Counted from the stretch's first letter, positions 34,535 to 43,740 are shown. The stretch: 55,502 nucleotides of DNA from Prevotella sp. (GCA_024697645.1 JAILFH010000094.1:1-55502); one strand, 5' to 3'. Numbers and translations are program-made. The notes: generated by a model not told the origin, from the sequence alone.

Positions 34535-36820
34535 TCAGAGTTTCTTTCGCAGAGTTAGAATATTGCGTCCATCAACGCGTTCATAGTTGATTGAATCCAC
34601 AAGTTCCCGAGTCAGCAGAATGCCAAGTCCCCCAACGGGTCTGTCTTCAGCAGCCATTGAAGTATCTGCCTTCTCCACAACAGTCGGGTCAAAGGCCACA
34701 CCCTCGTCACATACTACCACTTTGAGCCGTTGATCATTAGCAAGCATATCTACCTTGATATCGCCTATTGTCCCAATGGGATAGGCATAGTCGATAACGT
34801 TTGCCACAACCTCCTCTATAGCAAGTTGCAACTTCCGTATGGCCGATTTCTCTAATCCTAACTGAGTAAGGTTGTTCTTTACGAAATCATTGAGCAGGCT
34901 GACCTGATGAACATCATTCTGAAGCGTGATGCTTTCGCTAAGTTTATCATGCTCCTGAATCTGGACAAAATGAACGGCGAGCATGGTCAAATCGTCTGCC
35001 TGTTCCGTTTTATCCATGTAGCGAATAATTTCATTGTTCATTGTCGTAACCACCTGCTGAGCAGTGATACTGTCCTGAGATGCCAAACTACGAAGCGTAT
35101 TCATGATGTTGGCCAACTTAAACTGCTCATTCTTGGGATTGCGGGACTCTGTAAGGCCATCAGTATAGAGGAAAACAACGCTATCGGACTCCATCATTTC
35201 CTCCTGCATCTCATATTTGAAGTCGTTGAATACGCCCATAGGCAAATTTGCTTTCACGGGTAGTTTTATCAACTGTCCGGTTTCGTCCTTACCTTCTGTT
35301 GTCTGTTCCTGCGACTTTCTTGCCCGAATCAGCAAAGGAATCTCGTGACCTGCATTACAATAACGCAAACGCCCCGTCGGCAAGTCGAGAACGCCGATGA
35401 AGAACGTCACGAACATATTGCTCTCATTGTTGCGACAGAGTTCTTCGTTCAGAGCCTGAACGATATGGGCAGGATTGCTACTATGAGACGAGAACATGCG
35501 GAACAAGGACAAAATGACTGACATCACCATTGCCGCAGGAACGCCTTTTCCTGACACATCGCCAATGCAGAAGAACAACTTCTCATCGCGAATGAGATAA
35601 TCATAGACATCGCCTCCTACTTCCTTAGCAGGCTCCAGACTTCCACAAACATCAATATCTGGGCGTTGCGAAATGTCCAAAGAAACCTTTGGCAACATCT
35701 CTTCCTGAATAGCACGTGCTACTCTCAGTTCACTGCCTATACGAGCCTCTCGGAGATTAGCAAGTTGTAGTCGCTTTTCATTTCGGGCAAAACGATTGAT
35801 GATGAAGGAAATAATAATCAGACCGCCCAACAACATCAGCATATTGCGCCAACGCATTTTATGAACCGCCGCAAAAACCTCGTCCTCGTAAGTGACCATC
35901 GCCACTTTCCAATAAGGATCTTTCGAGAGAGACTTGAAATAGATATAGCCTTTCCTTCCGTTTTCGTCGTTGGTGAAATCAATAATCTTACTATCTCCGT
36001 TCTTATCGGCATAACTCACCAATTTGTAATCATTCATGACCCGTTCCACCATCTCCAAATCTCTCATGCTGCTACGCTGTGTGGGAGTTCCCACTACGAG
36101 TTCGCCCTTCTGAGTAAGCATCAGTCCAAACGAAGATGGATAGTTCATCACATGATTCAGCGTATCGTTCAGCCACGAAAGATCAATATCGAGTCCACAG
36201 ACACATGCCACCTCTCCCCGACTATCAATGAGCGGGTAGGTAAAGGTTGTGAGATATTGCCGCTTGCCGTCCTCATAGACGTAAGGATCACTCCAAAGTT
36301 GTCGACGATGCTTCACGGCGGCAATATAGGCAGGATGTTGTGTATAGTCGTGATTCTCAGAACCCAACTGACTCACCACAATCTCACCATTCTCCTTGTG
36401 GGCATAAGGCTCAAAGTATTGGCCTTTCTGTGGGAAGTAATTGGGTACAAACGACAAGCACCCTCCTACCACATGCTGATTAGCAGCAATCATTCGTCGA
36501 GTAACCTCAAAAAGTTCATCAGGATTGGAGAGATTTTTCTGTATTTCCCAAAGATGGTCTTGCATTGTAACCTCAGCAGACTCGAGCGTATGCTCAATCA
36601 TGTTCACCTGGGCTGATAGTTCAATATTTGCTCGCTGTTCCACCTCATTTCTCAGCAAATCACGCGTGTAATAATACTGAGCCATAATCATCAGCAATAT
36701 CAGAAAAGCAGCACAAATAACAATAATCATGCTGTTGCTGATATGGGATTTCAATAACGAAGAAGTTCCCGTATTTTGCGTTTTAGATTTTGAGTGGTCT
36801 TGATGCAATTCCTCAAGCAT
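34535..36820 (-). CDS. sensor with SpoIIE-type PP2C phosphatase and HATPase domains
   Basis: A 761-aa membrane protein from ATG 36820; a TTG at 36835 overlaps the -7 box and is rejected. Order: helix (about 27-51); a periplasmic sensor of about 270 residues resembling a Cache domain (YIAAVKHRRQLWSDPYVYED, GEVACVCGLDIDLSWL); a second helix (about 325-345); SpoIIE-type PP2C phosphatase (about 370-600; GGDVYDY, IGDVSGKGVPAAMVMS, CNAGHE, YTDGLTESRN, ADDLTM); and an RsbW-type HATPase (about 620-761; AIEEVVANVIDYAYP, DEGVAFDP, GGLGILLTRELVD). Phosphatase and kinase-type domains in one protein, with a STAS gene next, form a self-contained partner-switch. Confidence 0.92.
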   Translation of the reverse strand: MLEELHQDHSKSKTQNTGTSSLLKSHISNSMIIVICAAFLILLMIMAQYYYTRDLLRNEVEQRANIELSAQVNMIEHTLESAEVTMQDHLWEIQKNLSNPDELFEVTRRMIAANQHVVGGCLSFVPNYFPQKGQYFEPYAHKENGEIVVSQLGSENHDYTQHPAYIAAVKHRRQLWSDPYVYEDGKRQYLTTFTYPLIDSRGEVACVCGLDIDLSWLNDTLNHVMNYPSSFGLMLTQKGELVVGTPTQRSSMRDLEMVERVMNDYKLVSYADKNGDSKIIDFTNDENGRKGYIYFKSLSKDPYWKVAMVTYEDEVFAAVHKMRWRNMLMLLGGLIIISFIINRFARNEKRLQLANLREARIGSELRVARAIQEEMLPKVSLDISQRPDIDVCGSLEPAKEVGGDVYDYLIRDEKLFFCIGDVSGKGVPAAMVMSVILSLFRMFSSHSSNPAHIVQALNEELCRNNESNMFVTFFIGVLDLPTGRLRYCNAGHEIPLLIRARKSQEQTTEGKDETGQLIKLPVKANLPMGVFNDFKYEMQEEMMESDSVVFLYTDGLTESRNPKNEQFKLANIMNTLRSLASQDSITAQQVVTTMNNEIIRYMDKTEQADDLTMLAVHFVQIQEHDKLSESITLQNDVHQVSLLNDFVKNNLTQLGLEKSAIRKLQLAIEEVVANVIDYAYPIGTIGDIKVDMLANDQRLKVVVCDEGVAFDPTVVEKADTSMAAEDRPVGGLGILLTRELVDSINYERVDGRNILTLRKKL

Positions 36821-36832
36821 TAATTTATCCTG

Positions 36833-36840
36833 CAAAAGTA
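36833..36840 (-). promoter_or_regulatory. -7 box of SpoIIE-STAS-barrel operon
   Basis: TACTTTTG on the minus strand followed by CAGG, 12 bp before the ATG at 36820, implying a very short leader. Confidence 0.6.
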
Positions 36841-37140
36841 TTAAAAATTATAATAGACTGATAGGAAAGTTTGCTAAATAATAATAATGTAAGGGAACCC
36901 AAGAGTTAAAATGTATTAACATATAAGAAAAATCGCTGACTACAATTATAACTGAACGAAAAAAGTAGTAATTTTACACACACAAAAACTAGGACAACAA
37001 TTAATCAATTACTACATATTTTATATTATGAGTACCAGGACAGAAACCATACCTTTGTCTACTTCGGCGATGTATTGAACAAACGCAGGAACCAGCATAG
37101 TTTGCCGCCTTTTTATGCAGCCATTTTGTCTGTTTCAACT

Positions 37141-37338
37141 AAAGCATACCTTTAGACCTTAGAGAGCATACCTCTGTACCATAGAAAGGTATCCTCTGTA
37201 TATATATAAAGGTATCCTTTCTAAGGTCAAAAGGACATCTCTGTATGGTCGAAAGGATAACTCTGTATAGTCGAAAGGAATGCTCTTTATGGTCTAAACA
37301 CATGCTCTATAACTTCAAGACTTATGCGCTTTGTTGTA
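37141..37338 (+). repeat. array B of nine degenerate 22-bp repeats
   Basis: Units begin near 37141, 37163, 37185, 37208, 37230, 37252, 37274, 37296 and 37318, a step of 22-23 bp. Core units read AAAGGTATCCTTTCTAAGGTC, AAAGGACATCTCTGTATGGTC and AAAGGATAACTCTGTATAGTC. The order of units matches array A. Confidence 0.85.
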
Positions 37339-37419
37339 AGGAATTTTATGCTTTATCTTATGGTATAATATTCTACATAATAAGGTGCCACGACCTTCAA
37401 AAGCAAGGAACATTAAAAC

Positions 37420-37454
37420 AAAAAACAATCCCATCCTTCATAGAAAAAGGATGG
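37420..37454 (-). terminator. terminator of His-rich/pyrophosphatase genes
   Basis: Stem CCATCCTT (37431-37438) / AAGGATGG (37447-37454); on the minus strand the next bases are GATTGTTTTTTG. Confidence 0.8.
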
Positions 37455-37517
37455 AACTGCTTTATTATTCCCTTTAACCCAACAAATGAGAGTAAGACCG
37501 ACTAACTCTACTCGGAA

Positions 37518-37772
37518 CTAATCTACCATATAGATATAAATCACGAAGAGGGTAATCAGAATGGCAAGAACGCTCATCACAAAGAACAGGACATTCTTAA
37601 TTGCTTTCCTGCGCTTCTTCGATGCAAGATTGTTGTTCTTGAACACTTCTGAATCATCCTTATGGTGATGATGCCTGTGGCTTCTCCCACTACTACTGTG
37701 ATGGGAATGATGGTGATGATGATGAGTGTGTTCTTGTTGCTCTACATTAGTGGTGTTAGTCTCTTCTGCCAT
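37518..37772 (-). CDS. small histidine-rich membrane protein
   Basis: An 84-aa protein with 14 His between residues 15 and 37 (runs of six, two and four His, mixed with Ser and Arg), a basic spacer SKKRRKAIKN and one C-terminal helix (about 60-82). The positive-inside rule puts the basic spacer and His-rich head in the cytoplasm. The His cluster could bind Ni, Zn or Cu, but no metal transporter is near. It lies 119 bp behind the membrane pyrophosphatase gene. Function unknown. Confidence 0.65.
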   Translation of the reverse strand: MAEETNTTNVEQQEHTHHHHHHSHHSSSGRSHRHHHHKDDSEVFKNNNLASKKRRKAIKNVLFFVMSVLAILITLFVIYIYMVD

Positions 37773-37792
37773 AAAGCGTAGTCTTTTTTATT

Positions 37793-37850
37793 AAAAGGAT
37801 GCGCCTGAAGGACTATTCCTCAGAAGTGCCCTCCGGCACACCCTTTTGTT
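37793..37850 (-). other. structured intergenic element behind pyrophosphatase gene
   Basis: On the minus strand AAAAGGGTGTGCC pairs with GGCGCATCCTTTT (with G-U pairs), enclosing GTGCC-GGAG-GGCAC and GAGGA..TCCTTC hairpins. It may terminate the pyrophosphatase transcript in part or protect an RNA end. Confidence 0.4.
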
Positions 37851-37891
37851 ATTCTACTAATAGAAAATGTTCTTAGAATCCCTCTTGGTGA

Positions 37892-40075
37892 TTACATGAA
37901 TGCAACTGTCAAACCTGCCATTACGATGCTAACCATCGACATCAGTTTGATCAGGATGTTAAGAGACGGACCACTGGTATCCTTGAACGGGTCACCAACT
38001 GTGTCGCCAACGATGGTAGCCTTGTGAGCAAACGAGCCCTTACCACCAAAGTTTCCTTCCTCAACATTCTTCTTTGCATTGTCCCATGCGCCACCTGCAT
38101 TAGCCATGAAGATAGCAAGTGTGAAACCGCCTGCCAGACCGCCAATAAGCAGACCCATGACTCCAGCAACGCCGAGCAAACAGCCAACGATGATGGGGAT
38201 GAGGATTGCAAGGAATGAAGGCAGAATCATCTCGTGCTGAGCAGCACGCGTAGAAATTTCTACGCAACGGCCATAATCTGGAGTTGCCTTACCTTCGAGA
38301 ATGCCGGCAATTTCCTTGAACTGACGACGAACCTCAACAACCATCTTCTGTGCAGCACGACCTACAGCCTCCATTGTAAGACCGCAGAATAGGAAGGCTG
38401 CCATAGCACCGATGAAAGCGCCAACGAGAACCTTCGGGTTCATCAGGTTCACCTGGAAGAAATTCATGAAGTCGGGGATAGTAGCCTCAGCGGCTGTAAT
38501 AATCTCACCCTTCACATTGGTCATCATGACATCTGCACGATCCATAGCAATCTTGATCTCCTCAATGTAAGAAGCAAGCAGAGCCAGAGCAGTCAGAGCA
38601 GCCGAACCAATAGCGAATCCCTTACCTGTAGCGGCAGTAGTGTTGCCAAGAGCGTCGAGGGCGTCAGTGCGGTGACGAACTTCCTCACCAAGTTCACTCA
38701 TCTCAGCATTACCACCAGCATTATCGGCAATAGGACCATAAGCATCTGTGGCGAGTGTGATACCCAGTGTTGAAAGCATACCAACTGCAGCAATACCTAC
38801 ACCATAAAGGCCATGAGCAAGGCTCTCTGACGACATCGAGAGGTCGAAGCCATTAGCACACATGTAACTCATCAGAATGGCAACGCCAATCGTGATAACG
38901 GGAATACAAGTTGAAATCATACCTGTACCGATACCCTTAATGATAACCGTTGCAGAACCAGTAAGACCAGCCTCAGAAATCTTCTGAGTCGGCTTGTAGG
39001 AATGAGAAGTGTAATATTCTGTTGCCTGACCAATAATCACACCTGCTGCCAGACCCGAAATAACTGAGAATGACAAACCAAGCCAGTTCTCAACACCCAG
39101 GAGGTAGAGAATGGCGAAAGTTGCGCCAGCGATAAGCACAGCAGCCACATTAGTTCCCAAAGACAATGACTTCAGCAAATCGCGCATCGTTGCACCTTCC
39201 TTCGTACGAACGAGGAAAATACCAAGCAGAGAAAGGAATACGCCTACAGCAGCGATGAGCATCGGAGCAATCACAGCCTTCAGTTGCAGTTCGGGTGTAA
39301 GTGCATAAGCAGCAGCACCGAGAGCAGCAGTAGAAAGAATCGAACCACAATAACTCTCATAGAGGTCAGCGCCCATACCAGCAACGTCACCTACGTTATC
39401 ACCAACATTGTCGGCAATGGTAGCAGGATTGCGGGGATCGTCCTCAGGAATGTCAGCCTCAACCTTACCCACGATGTCAGCACCTACGTCGGCAGCCTTT
39501 GTATAGATACCACCACCAACACGAGCGAAAAGAGCCTGTGTTGAAGCACCCATACCAAAGGTAAGCATTGTGGTTGTAATGGCAATAAGGCTCTCATCGG
39601 TAAGAGACTTAAGAACGACAAACCAGATAGCAATATCAAGCAGACCAAGACCTACAACGGTCAGACCCATCACGGCACCAGAACGGAAGGCAATCTTCAG
39701 ACCAGCGTCGAGGCTCTTACGGGCTGCATTGGCTGTACGTCCACTTGCATAGGTAGCAGTCTTCATACCAAAGAATCCAGCCAGACCAGAGAAGAAACCG
39801 CCGGTAAGGAATGCGAACGGCACCCAGGGATTCTGCACGTGCAGAACATAAGCCATGAAGGCAAAGATGGCTGCAAGAGCAATGAATACGTAGAGAACTA
39901 CTTTGTACTGTTGTTTCAAATAAGCCATAGCACCGTCACGGACATACTTGGCAATCTCGCGCATACGAGGTGTTCCTTCATCAGCACTGATCATGCTCTT
40001 GAAGAAGTACCACGCCATGCATAATGCTACGATTGATGCAATGGGCACCAACCAGAATACACTTGGAATGTTCAT
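37892..40075 (-). CDS. hppA: membrane-bound cation-pumping pyrophosphatase, K+-stimulated type
   Basis: A 727-aa, multi-helix inner-membrane pump that uses pyrophosphate hydrolysis to move H+ and/or Na+. The acidic active-site segments are present: DVGADIVGKVEADIPEDDPR and NPATIADNVGDNVGDVAGMG, and near the end GAWDNAKKNVEEG and KATIVGDTVGDPFKDTSGPS. In GNTTAATGKGFAIGSA the residue after GNTT is Ala, the mark of K+-dependent enzymes (K+-independent ones have Lys). Many K+-dependent members pump Na+, some both ions; the pumped ion is not certain here. It follows the porin gene by 38 bp, so both may share the porin promoter. Confidence 0.95.
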   Translation of the reverse strand: MNIPSVFWLVPIASIVALCMAWYFFKSMISADEGTPRMREIAKYVRDGAMAYLKQQYKVVLYVFIALAAIFAFMAYVLHVQNPWVPFAFLTGGFFSGLAGFFGMKTATYASGRTANAARKSLDAGLKIAFRSGAVMGLTVVGLGLLDIAIWFVVLKSLTDESLIAITTTMLTFGMGASTQALFARVGGGIYTKAADVGADIVGKVEADIPEDDPRNPATIADNVGDNVGDVAGMGADLYESYCGSILSTAALGAAAYALTPELQLKAVIAPMLIAAVGVFLSLLGIFLVRTKEGATMRDLLKSLSLGTNVAAVLIAGATFAILYLLGVENWLGLSFSVISGLAAGVIIGQATEYYTSHSYKPTQKISEAGLTGSATVIIKGIGTGMISTCIPVITIGVAILMSYMCANGFDLSMSSESLAHGLYGVGIAAVGMLSTLGITLATDAYGPIADNAGGNAEMSELGEEVRHRTDALDALGNTTAATGKGFAIGSAALTALALLASYIEEIKIAMDRADVMMTNVKGEIITAAEATIPDFMNFFQVNLMNPKVLVGAFIGAMAAFLFCGLTMEAVGRAAQKMVVEVRRQFKEIAGILEGKATPDYGRCVEISTRAAQHEMILPSFLAILIPIIVGCLLGVAGVMGLLIGGLAGGFTLAIFMANAGGAWDNAKKNVEEGNFGGKGSFAHKATIVGDTVGDPFKDTSGPSLNILIKLMSMVSIVMAGLTVAFM

Positions 40076-40113
40076 AATTGATTAGATTAAAAATATAACG
40101 TGTTATGATTAGA

Positions 40114-41190
40114 CTAGAAACGGAAGTCAAGTTCAACATCAACGAGGTTGTAGTTGGAGTGAGTGCTGCGTTCGTTCACACGAGCATACTCGACATTGAC
40201 CTGCACATTCTTGCAAATGACGTAATCGGCACCAATTTCATAGTTGGTTTTCGACGAACCCCATGTCTTCTGGTCACGATAGCAGTCGTAGCGTGCCTTC
40301 ACGTGCATCTTGTTCTTGATGATAGGAGCAATGGCAAGTGCATACCAACCATCAGCCTTGTCGCCCTTGTCCTTGTTGGCTGCGAAGCCCTGACTGTGGA
40401 TGTACTCTGTACGAACAGTCCAGTCGTTCTGAGCATACTCAGCAGAAAGTGCATAACGATTCTTGCGAACGCTCTCAGTCTTATTGACAGTTTCACCATC
40501 AACGGTCTGAGTCGTTGCCATATAGCGAGTACCTGTCCAGCCAAAAGCACCGATGCGGAGGCCCTTAATAGGCATCACCCACATACCACCGATGATATCC
40601 TTCTTATTGTCCTTGTCCTTCTGATTGATGCCTTCGCCATTGAACACACCTACCTGATAGTGGAGAAGATTGCGTCCTGCAGAATTCTTCAGGAAGTCAC
40701 CCTGAATCTGAACACCAATATCACGTCCATTTGAAGACTGTTCTCCCGTGCGATCACCGAAACCAGAGAGTTTAGAAACAGGCTGTGAATACGACATGAA
40801 GCCCTGAGTAATCGGGTGCATCGGGTTTTCAAACGTGAACGGACGCTTGAACTGACCTGCCTTCACCTTGAAGTAATCGAACTTCTGCCATTCAGCAAAC
40901 GCATCAACGATACGTGGAGAAGCGTTGAGCGACGAAGTGTTACCATTCAACTGGATTTGCATCTTCCAATACCAATCCTGCTGGATACGTCCTTCAAGAG
41001 CCAAACGAACAAGACGCAGTTGGAATGTGTTCTCGCTGGCATTTTCCTTATCATTGGCCTGATACTGAACCATGCCGTAACCAGAGAATTTCACATTGTT
41101 GATCCATGCTGGTACTTCGATTGATTTCTTTTCTTGTGCATTTGCTGTCAACGTCATAGCGGCAAGCAAAGCAATCATGATTTTCTTCAT
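40114..41190 (-). CDS. porin of the phosphate-selective O/P family
   Basis: A 358-aa outer-membrane barrel, signal peptide ending TLTANAQ. GYGMVQYQANDKEN, RLVRLALEGRIQQDWYWKMQ, GQFKRPFTFENP and RDIGVQIQGDF are typical strands of the OprO/OprP-like family of Bacteroidota. The C-terminal residue is Phe (DVELDFRF). Substrate specificity cannot be read. Because hydrolysis of pyrophosphate yields phosphate, its placement with hppA is suggestive but not proof of phosphate transport. Confidence 0.85.
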   Translation of the reverse strand: MKKIMIALLAAMTLTANAQEKKSIEVPAWINNVKFSGYGMVQYQANDKENASENTFQLRLVRLALEGRIQQDWYWKMQIQLNGNTSSLNASPRIVDAFAEWQKFDYFKVKAGQFKRPFTFENPMHPITQGFMSYSQPVSKLSGFGDRTGEQSSNGRDIGVQIQGDFLKNSAGRNLLHYQVGVFNGEGINQKDKDNKKDIIGGMWVMPIKGLRIGAFGWTGTRYMATTQTVDGETVNKTESVRKNRYALSAEYAQNDWTVRTEYIHSQGFAANKDKGDKADGWYALAIAPIIKNKMHVKARYDCYRDQKTWGSSKTNYEIGADYVICKNVQVNVEYARVNERSTHSNYNLVDVELDFRF

Positions 41191-41227
41191 AAAACTTTCT
41201 ATTTATATTTAAATTTGTTTCAATTTG

Positions 41228-41235
41228 CAAAGATA
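41228..41235 (-). promoter_or_regulatory. -7 box of porin-hppA transcript
   Basis: TATCTTTG on the minus strand followed by CAAA, 38 bp before the porin ATG. Confidence 0.75.
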
Positions 41236-41295
41236 TATAAAATTACTTAAATCACCAAATTTTTGTTCCTATTTTCCCCATTTGCCAAAATGAGA

Positions 41296-42474
41296 CTAAA
41301 AATGTTTGCCGGAAATGGCTTCTGCAACAGTGTATGCAGTGGTCCAGGCTGCCTGGAAATTGAATCCTCCCGTTACTCCGTCAACATCAAGCACCTCACC
41401 TGCAAAATAGAGTCCTTCACGCTGACGGCTCTCAAGAGTAGAGGAATGAACAGCCGAAAGGGCAACACCTCCACAAGTGACAAACTCATCCTTAAACGGA
41501 GCCCTTCCACTGATTGCATATGTGTCGTTGGTCAGGATGTTAACTAGGCGATTCAGTTGTTTCTTTCCCAATTGTCCCCAGGGTAGTTTCGTTGACTCAA
41601 GAGCCTTTGAAAGCAGATAGTCCCAAAGCCTTGAAGGAAGTGAGAAAGGCCGGATAGAGGAAAGTAACTTCTGCGGATGATTTTGTTCAATATCGAGAAA
41701 TTCCTCACGTACTTCTTCAAGACTGCTATTGGCCCAGTTCACAGCAAGCGGCATCTGATAGTTGTGCTCATGAAGCAAGTGGGCAGCATAACTGGAAAGC
41801 CGAAGAATAGCAGGCCCGCTCATTCCCCAATGAGTGACTAACAGAGGGCCAGAGGCGTGCATCTTTGTTCCTGGCAACATCACTGAAGCCTCAACAACTG
41901 TGCCCATTAGACTATGAAGTGCACTGTCTTTTATAGAAAAGGTGAAGAGGGAGGGAACAGGCTCTACGATTTCAATCCCTGCTTCCGATAACCAGTTCAG
42001 TCCCTTTCCACTGGGGGAACCACCTGTGGTGACAGCAATAAAATTATAATCAGCAAGTTCGGAAAGGCTATTGATTGCGGTTCCTGTGCGAATGATCACA
42101 CCATTTCGCCGAGTTTCCGTCAGGAAACAATTGATAATTGTCTGGGAATCTTGCGATTGAGGAAATACGCAACAATCTTCTTGCGTAGTGAGCGGCACAC
42201 CATGACGCTCAAACCAATCATAGGCATCGACATAGTCGAAGTGATGGAAGAGGTTTTTCATTAGCCGATGACCACGTGGATAGACGTCTGCGAGATTAGA
42301 AACTTGCTGAAAACTATTTGTACAATTGCAACGACCACCTCCGGAAATGCGCACTTTGCTCAGCACATGCTTGCTCCGCTCAAAGATGGTAACTTCCATC
42401 TCTGGCATCATCTCTTTCAGGTTAATGGCCAGAAAAAATCCTGCCGCACCTCCTCCAACAATAGCCGTCCTCAT
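41296..42474 (-). CDS. HI0933/BaiN-family FAD-dependent oxidoreductase
   Basis: A 392-aa flavoprotein. GGGAAGFFLAIN (residues 7-18) is the FAD dinucleotide-binding fold, followed by the family hallmark SGGGRCNCTNS (about 44-54). TGGSPSGKGLNWL and the C-terminal GLYFAGEVLDVDGVTGGFN with QAAWTTAYTVAE are also conserved. Some relatives reduce bile acid intermediates or act in flavin-dependent reductions, but the physiological substrate of most is unknown. It starts 36 bp behind the FucI-like gene, so they form a two-gene unit. Confidence 0.9.
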   Translation of the reverse strand: MRTAIVGGGAAGFFLAINLKEMMPEMEVTIFERSKHVLSKVRISGGGRCNCTNSFQQVSNLADVYPRGHRLMKNLFHHFDYVDAYDWFERHGVPLTTQEDCCVFPQSQDSQTIINCFLTETRRNGVIIRTGTAINSLSELADYNFIAVTTGGSPSGKGLNWLSEAGIEIVEPVPSLFTFSIKDSALHSLMGTVVEASVMLPGTKMHASGPLLVTHWGMSGPAILRLSSYAAHLLHEHNYQMPLAVNWANSSLEEVREEFLDIEQNHPQKLLSSIRPFSLPSRLWDYLLSKALESTKLPWGQLGKKQLNRLVNILTNDTYAISGRAPFKDEFVTCGGVALSAVHSSTLESRQREGLYFAGEVLDVDGVTGGFNFQAAWTTAYTVAEAISGKHF

Positions 42475-42510
42475 TATACAATTTTCTATTTGAGACCAAC
42501 ATGAAGCAGA

Positions 42511-43740
42511 TTAATCGAACATCGCATTGAGCAGACTTCCAACATGTCCGGGCAAGATGATATGGTGATTGCCAATGGGATTGGTTAGGAAATAGGAAGT
42601 CTGGAAAGGATCAGAGAGTTGAATTACTTGCTGAGTGCGACAGAGAGCTGGCTTAGCCTCACAAGTCTTCAAGAATCCTTCTGACACAAAATGGCGATCG
42701 AGTCGTCCGGAAGTCTTAAAGATAGTCACAGGACCTTCTTCAACAAACCCGCGGATGCCAACTCCAATTCCCGATTCGAAATGGGTATCGAGTTCATAAC
42801 GGGATGTCATTTGCAGGGGAATAGTGCAATGGGCAAACAACATCTCGCCAGTCTCAGGATCAATACGGGCAGGGTTGGCCTGGAATCCTGATACGCCCAA
42901 AAGACTGCGAGCAATCATCATGGAAAGCATTGCTGGCACATCACCTTCGCAACCTGCAACATAGCCCTCACTATTAAGTCTTGCCAAAGCAATACAGCCT
43001 GTATTTCGAACTGCTGTCAGCAAGTCAAAGCACCGGATGGTAAGTCCCTGTAAACCAGTGTCTTCCGACAAATTCTTCAACGCAATGTATAAGCGAGTAG
43101 CATCGCTCAAAGAATGCAAAACTGCAGGTGAGTCTGAAGCATTCAGAGGAGCCACATATTGTGCCATTGAGTCCACCTCTTCAGTCACTGATTCTGGAGT
43201 AACTTTTTCAAAACGACTGATGACTTCATCCATTGGAATCGACACCAATTCGACCCCAAGACTCTGGCGAACACGCTCAACATCGAATACACTCGAAATA
43301 AGCCAGTCGGAAGGGGCACCAACTATTCCTAACCTTGTTCCCCTCAATTTCCGACGAGACTCCCCTACCCTTGCAAGCAACTCTGCTCGTTGGCGAATAT
43401 ACATAGGACTACCATGAAGGATTTCACCCTTCAGCCCATGCTGGCGCAGATAGGAAAGGATTTCCATCGAGGCTGCCAACGAATTGCTCTTGCCGGAAGT
43501 GAGCAAATAGAAAGGCTCGCTCGACTGTTTTTGCAACTGCGGCAACAGTTCATAGAATACGCCCTCAGTTCCACCTGTTCGAACATAGATGAGGGACAGG
43601 TCAGCAGTTCCATAATCTGAATAGTCGGCATTCTTAAACTGATGCTCAAGATGGAGACTTTCCAGAAAATCACGTGTTACCGCACTGACTGCATTTTCGT
43701 CATGAAGAGGAGAGGTCAGCGTATAGATTGCTATATTCAT
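42511..43740 (-). CDS. conserved protein, possibly fucose/arabinose isomerase-like fold
   Basis: A 409-aa protein from ATG 43740; a TTG at 43773 overlaps the -7 box. Features seen: MNIAIYTLTSPLHDE start, PFYLLTSGKSNSLAASMEIL (about 80-99), RLGIVGAPSDWLISS (about 140-155), and a C-terminal part with repeated short strands. The pattern recalls COG2407 (L-fucose isomerase and related proteins), but catalytic metal residues cannot be assigned with confidence. It is transcribed with the HI0933-family flavoprotein. Treat as conserved hypothetical. Confidence 0.6.
   Translation of the reverse strand: MNIAIYTLTSPLHDENAVSAVTRDFLESLHLEHQFKNADYSDYGTADLSLIYVRTGGTEGVFYELLPQLQKQSSEPFYLLTSGKSNSLAASMEILSYLRQHGLKGEILHGSPMYIRQRAELLARVGESRRKLRGTRLGIVGAPSDWLISSVFDVERVRQSLGVELVSIPMDEVISRFEKVTPESVTEEVDSMAQYVAPLNASDSPAVLHSLSDATRLYIALKNLSEDTGLQGLTIRCFDLLTAVRNTGCIALARLNSEGYVAGCEGDVPAMLSMMIARSLLGVSGFQANPARIDPETGEMLFAHCTIPLQMTSRYELDTHFESGIGVGIRGFVEEGPVTIFKTSGRLDRHFVSEGFLKTCEAKPALCRTQQVIQLSDPFQTSYFLTNPIGNHHIILPGHVGSLLNAMFD

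Larger units (their letters stand above)
36821..37517. other. gene-free stretch with 22-bp repeat array
   Basis: It holds the SpoIIE promoter, AT-rich DNA, a plus-strand TACCTTTG (37050-37057) of uncertain use, array B (37141-37338) and the terminator of the pyrophosphatase region. The open frame at 37245-37505 starts inside the array and has no coding character that I can see. Confidence 0.6.

Noticed and set aside
36833..36840. TTG start for the SpoIIE protein at 36835
   Set aside because: The codon is part of the TACTTTTGCA promoter box; the same applies to upstream starts at 43773, 48305, 18179 and 25262.
27650..37338. Composite transposon
   Set aside because: The flanking arrays carry no transposase, terminal inverted repeats or target duplication that I can see.
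37245..37505. 86-aa plus-strand frame
   Set aside because: It starts within array B and ends in the terminator; residues show no domain or signal.
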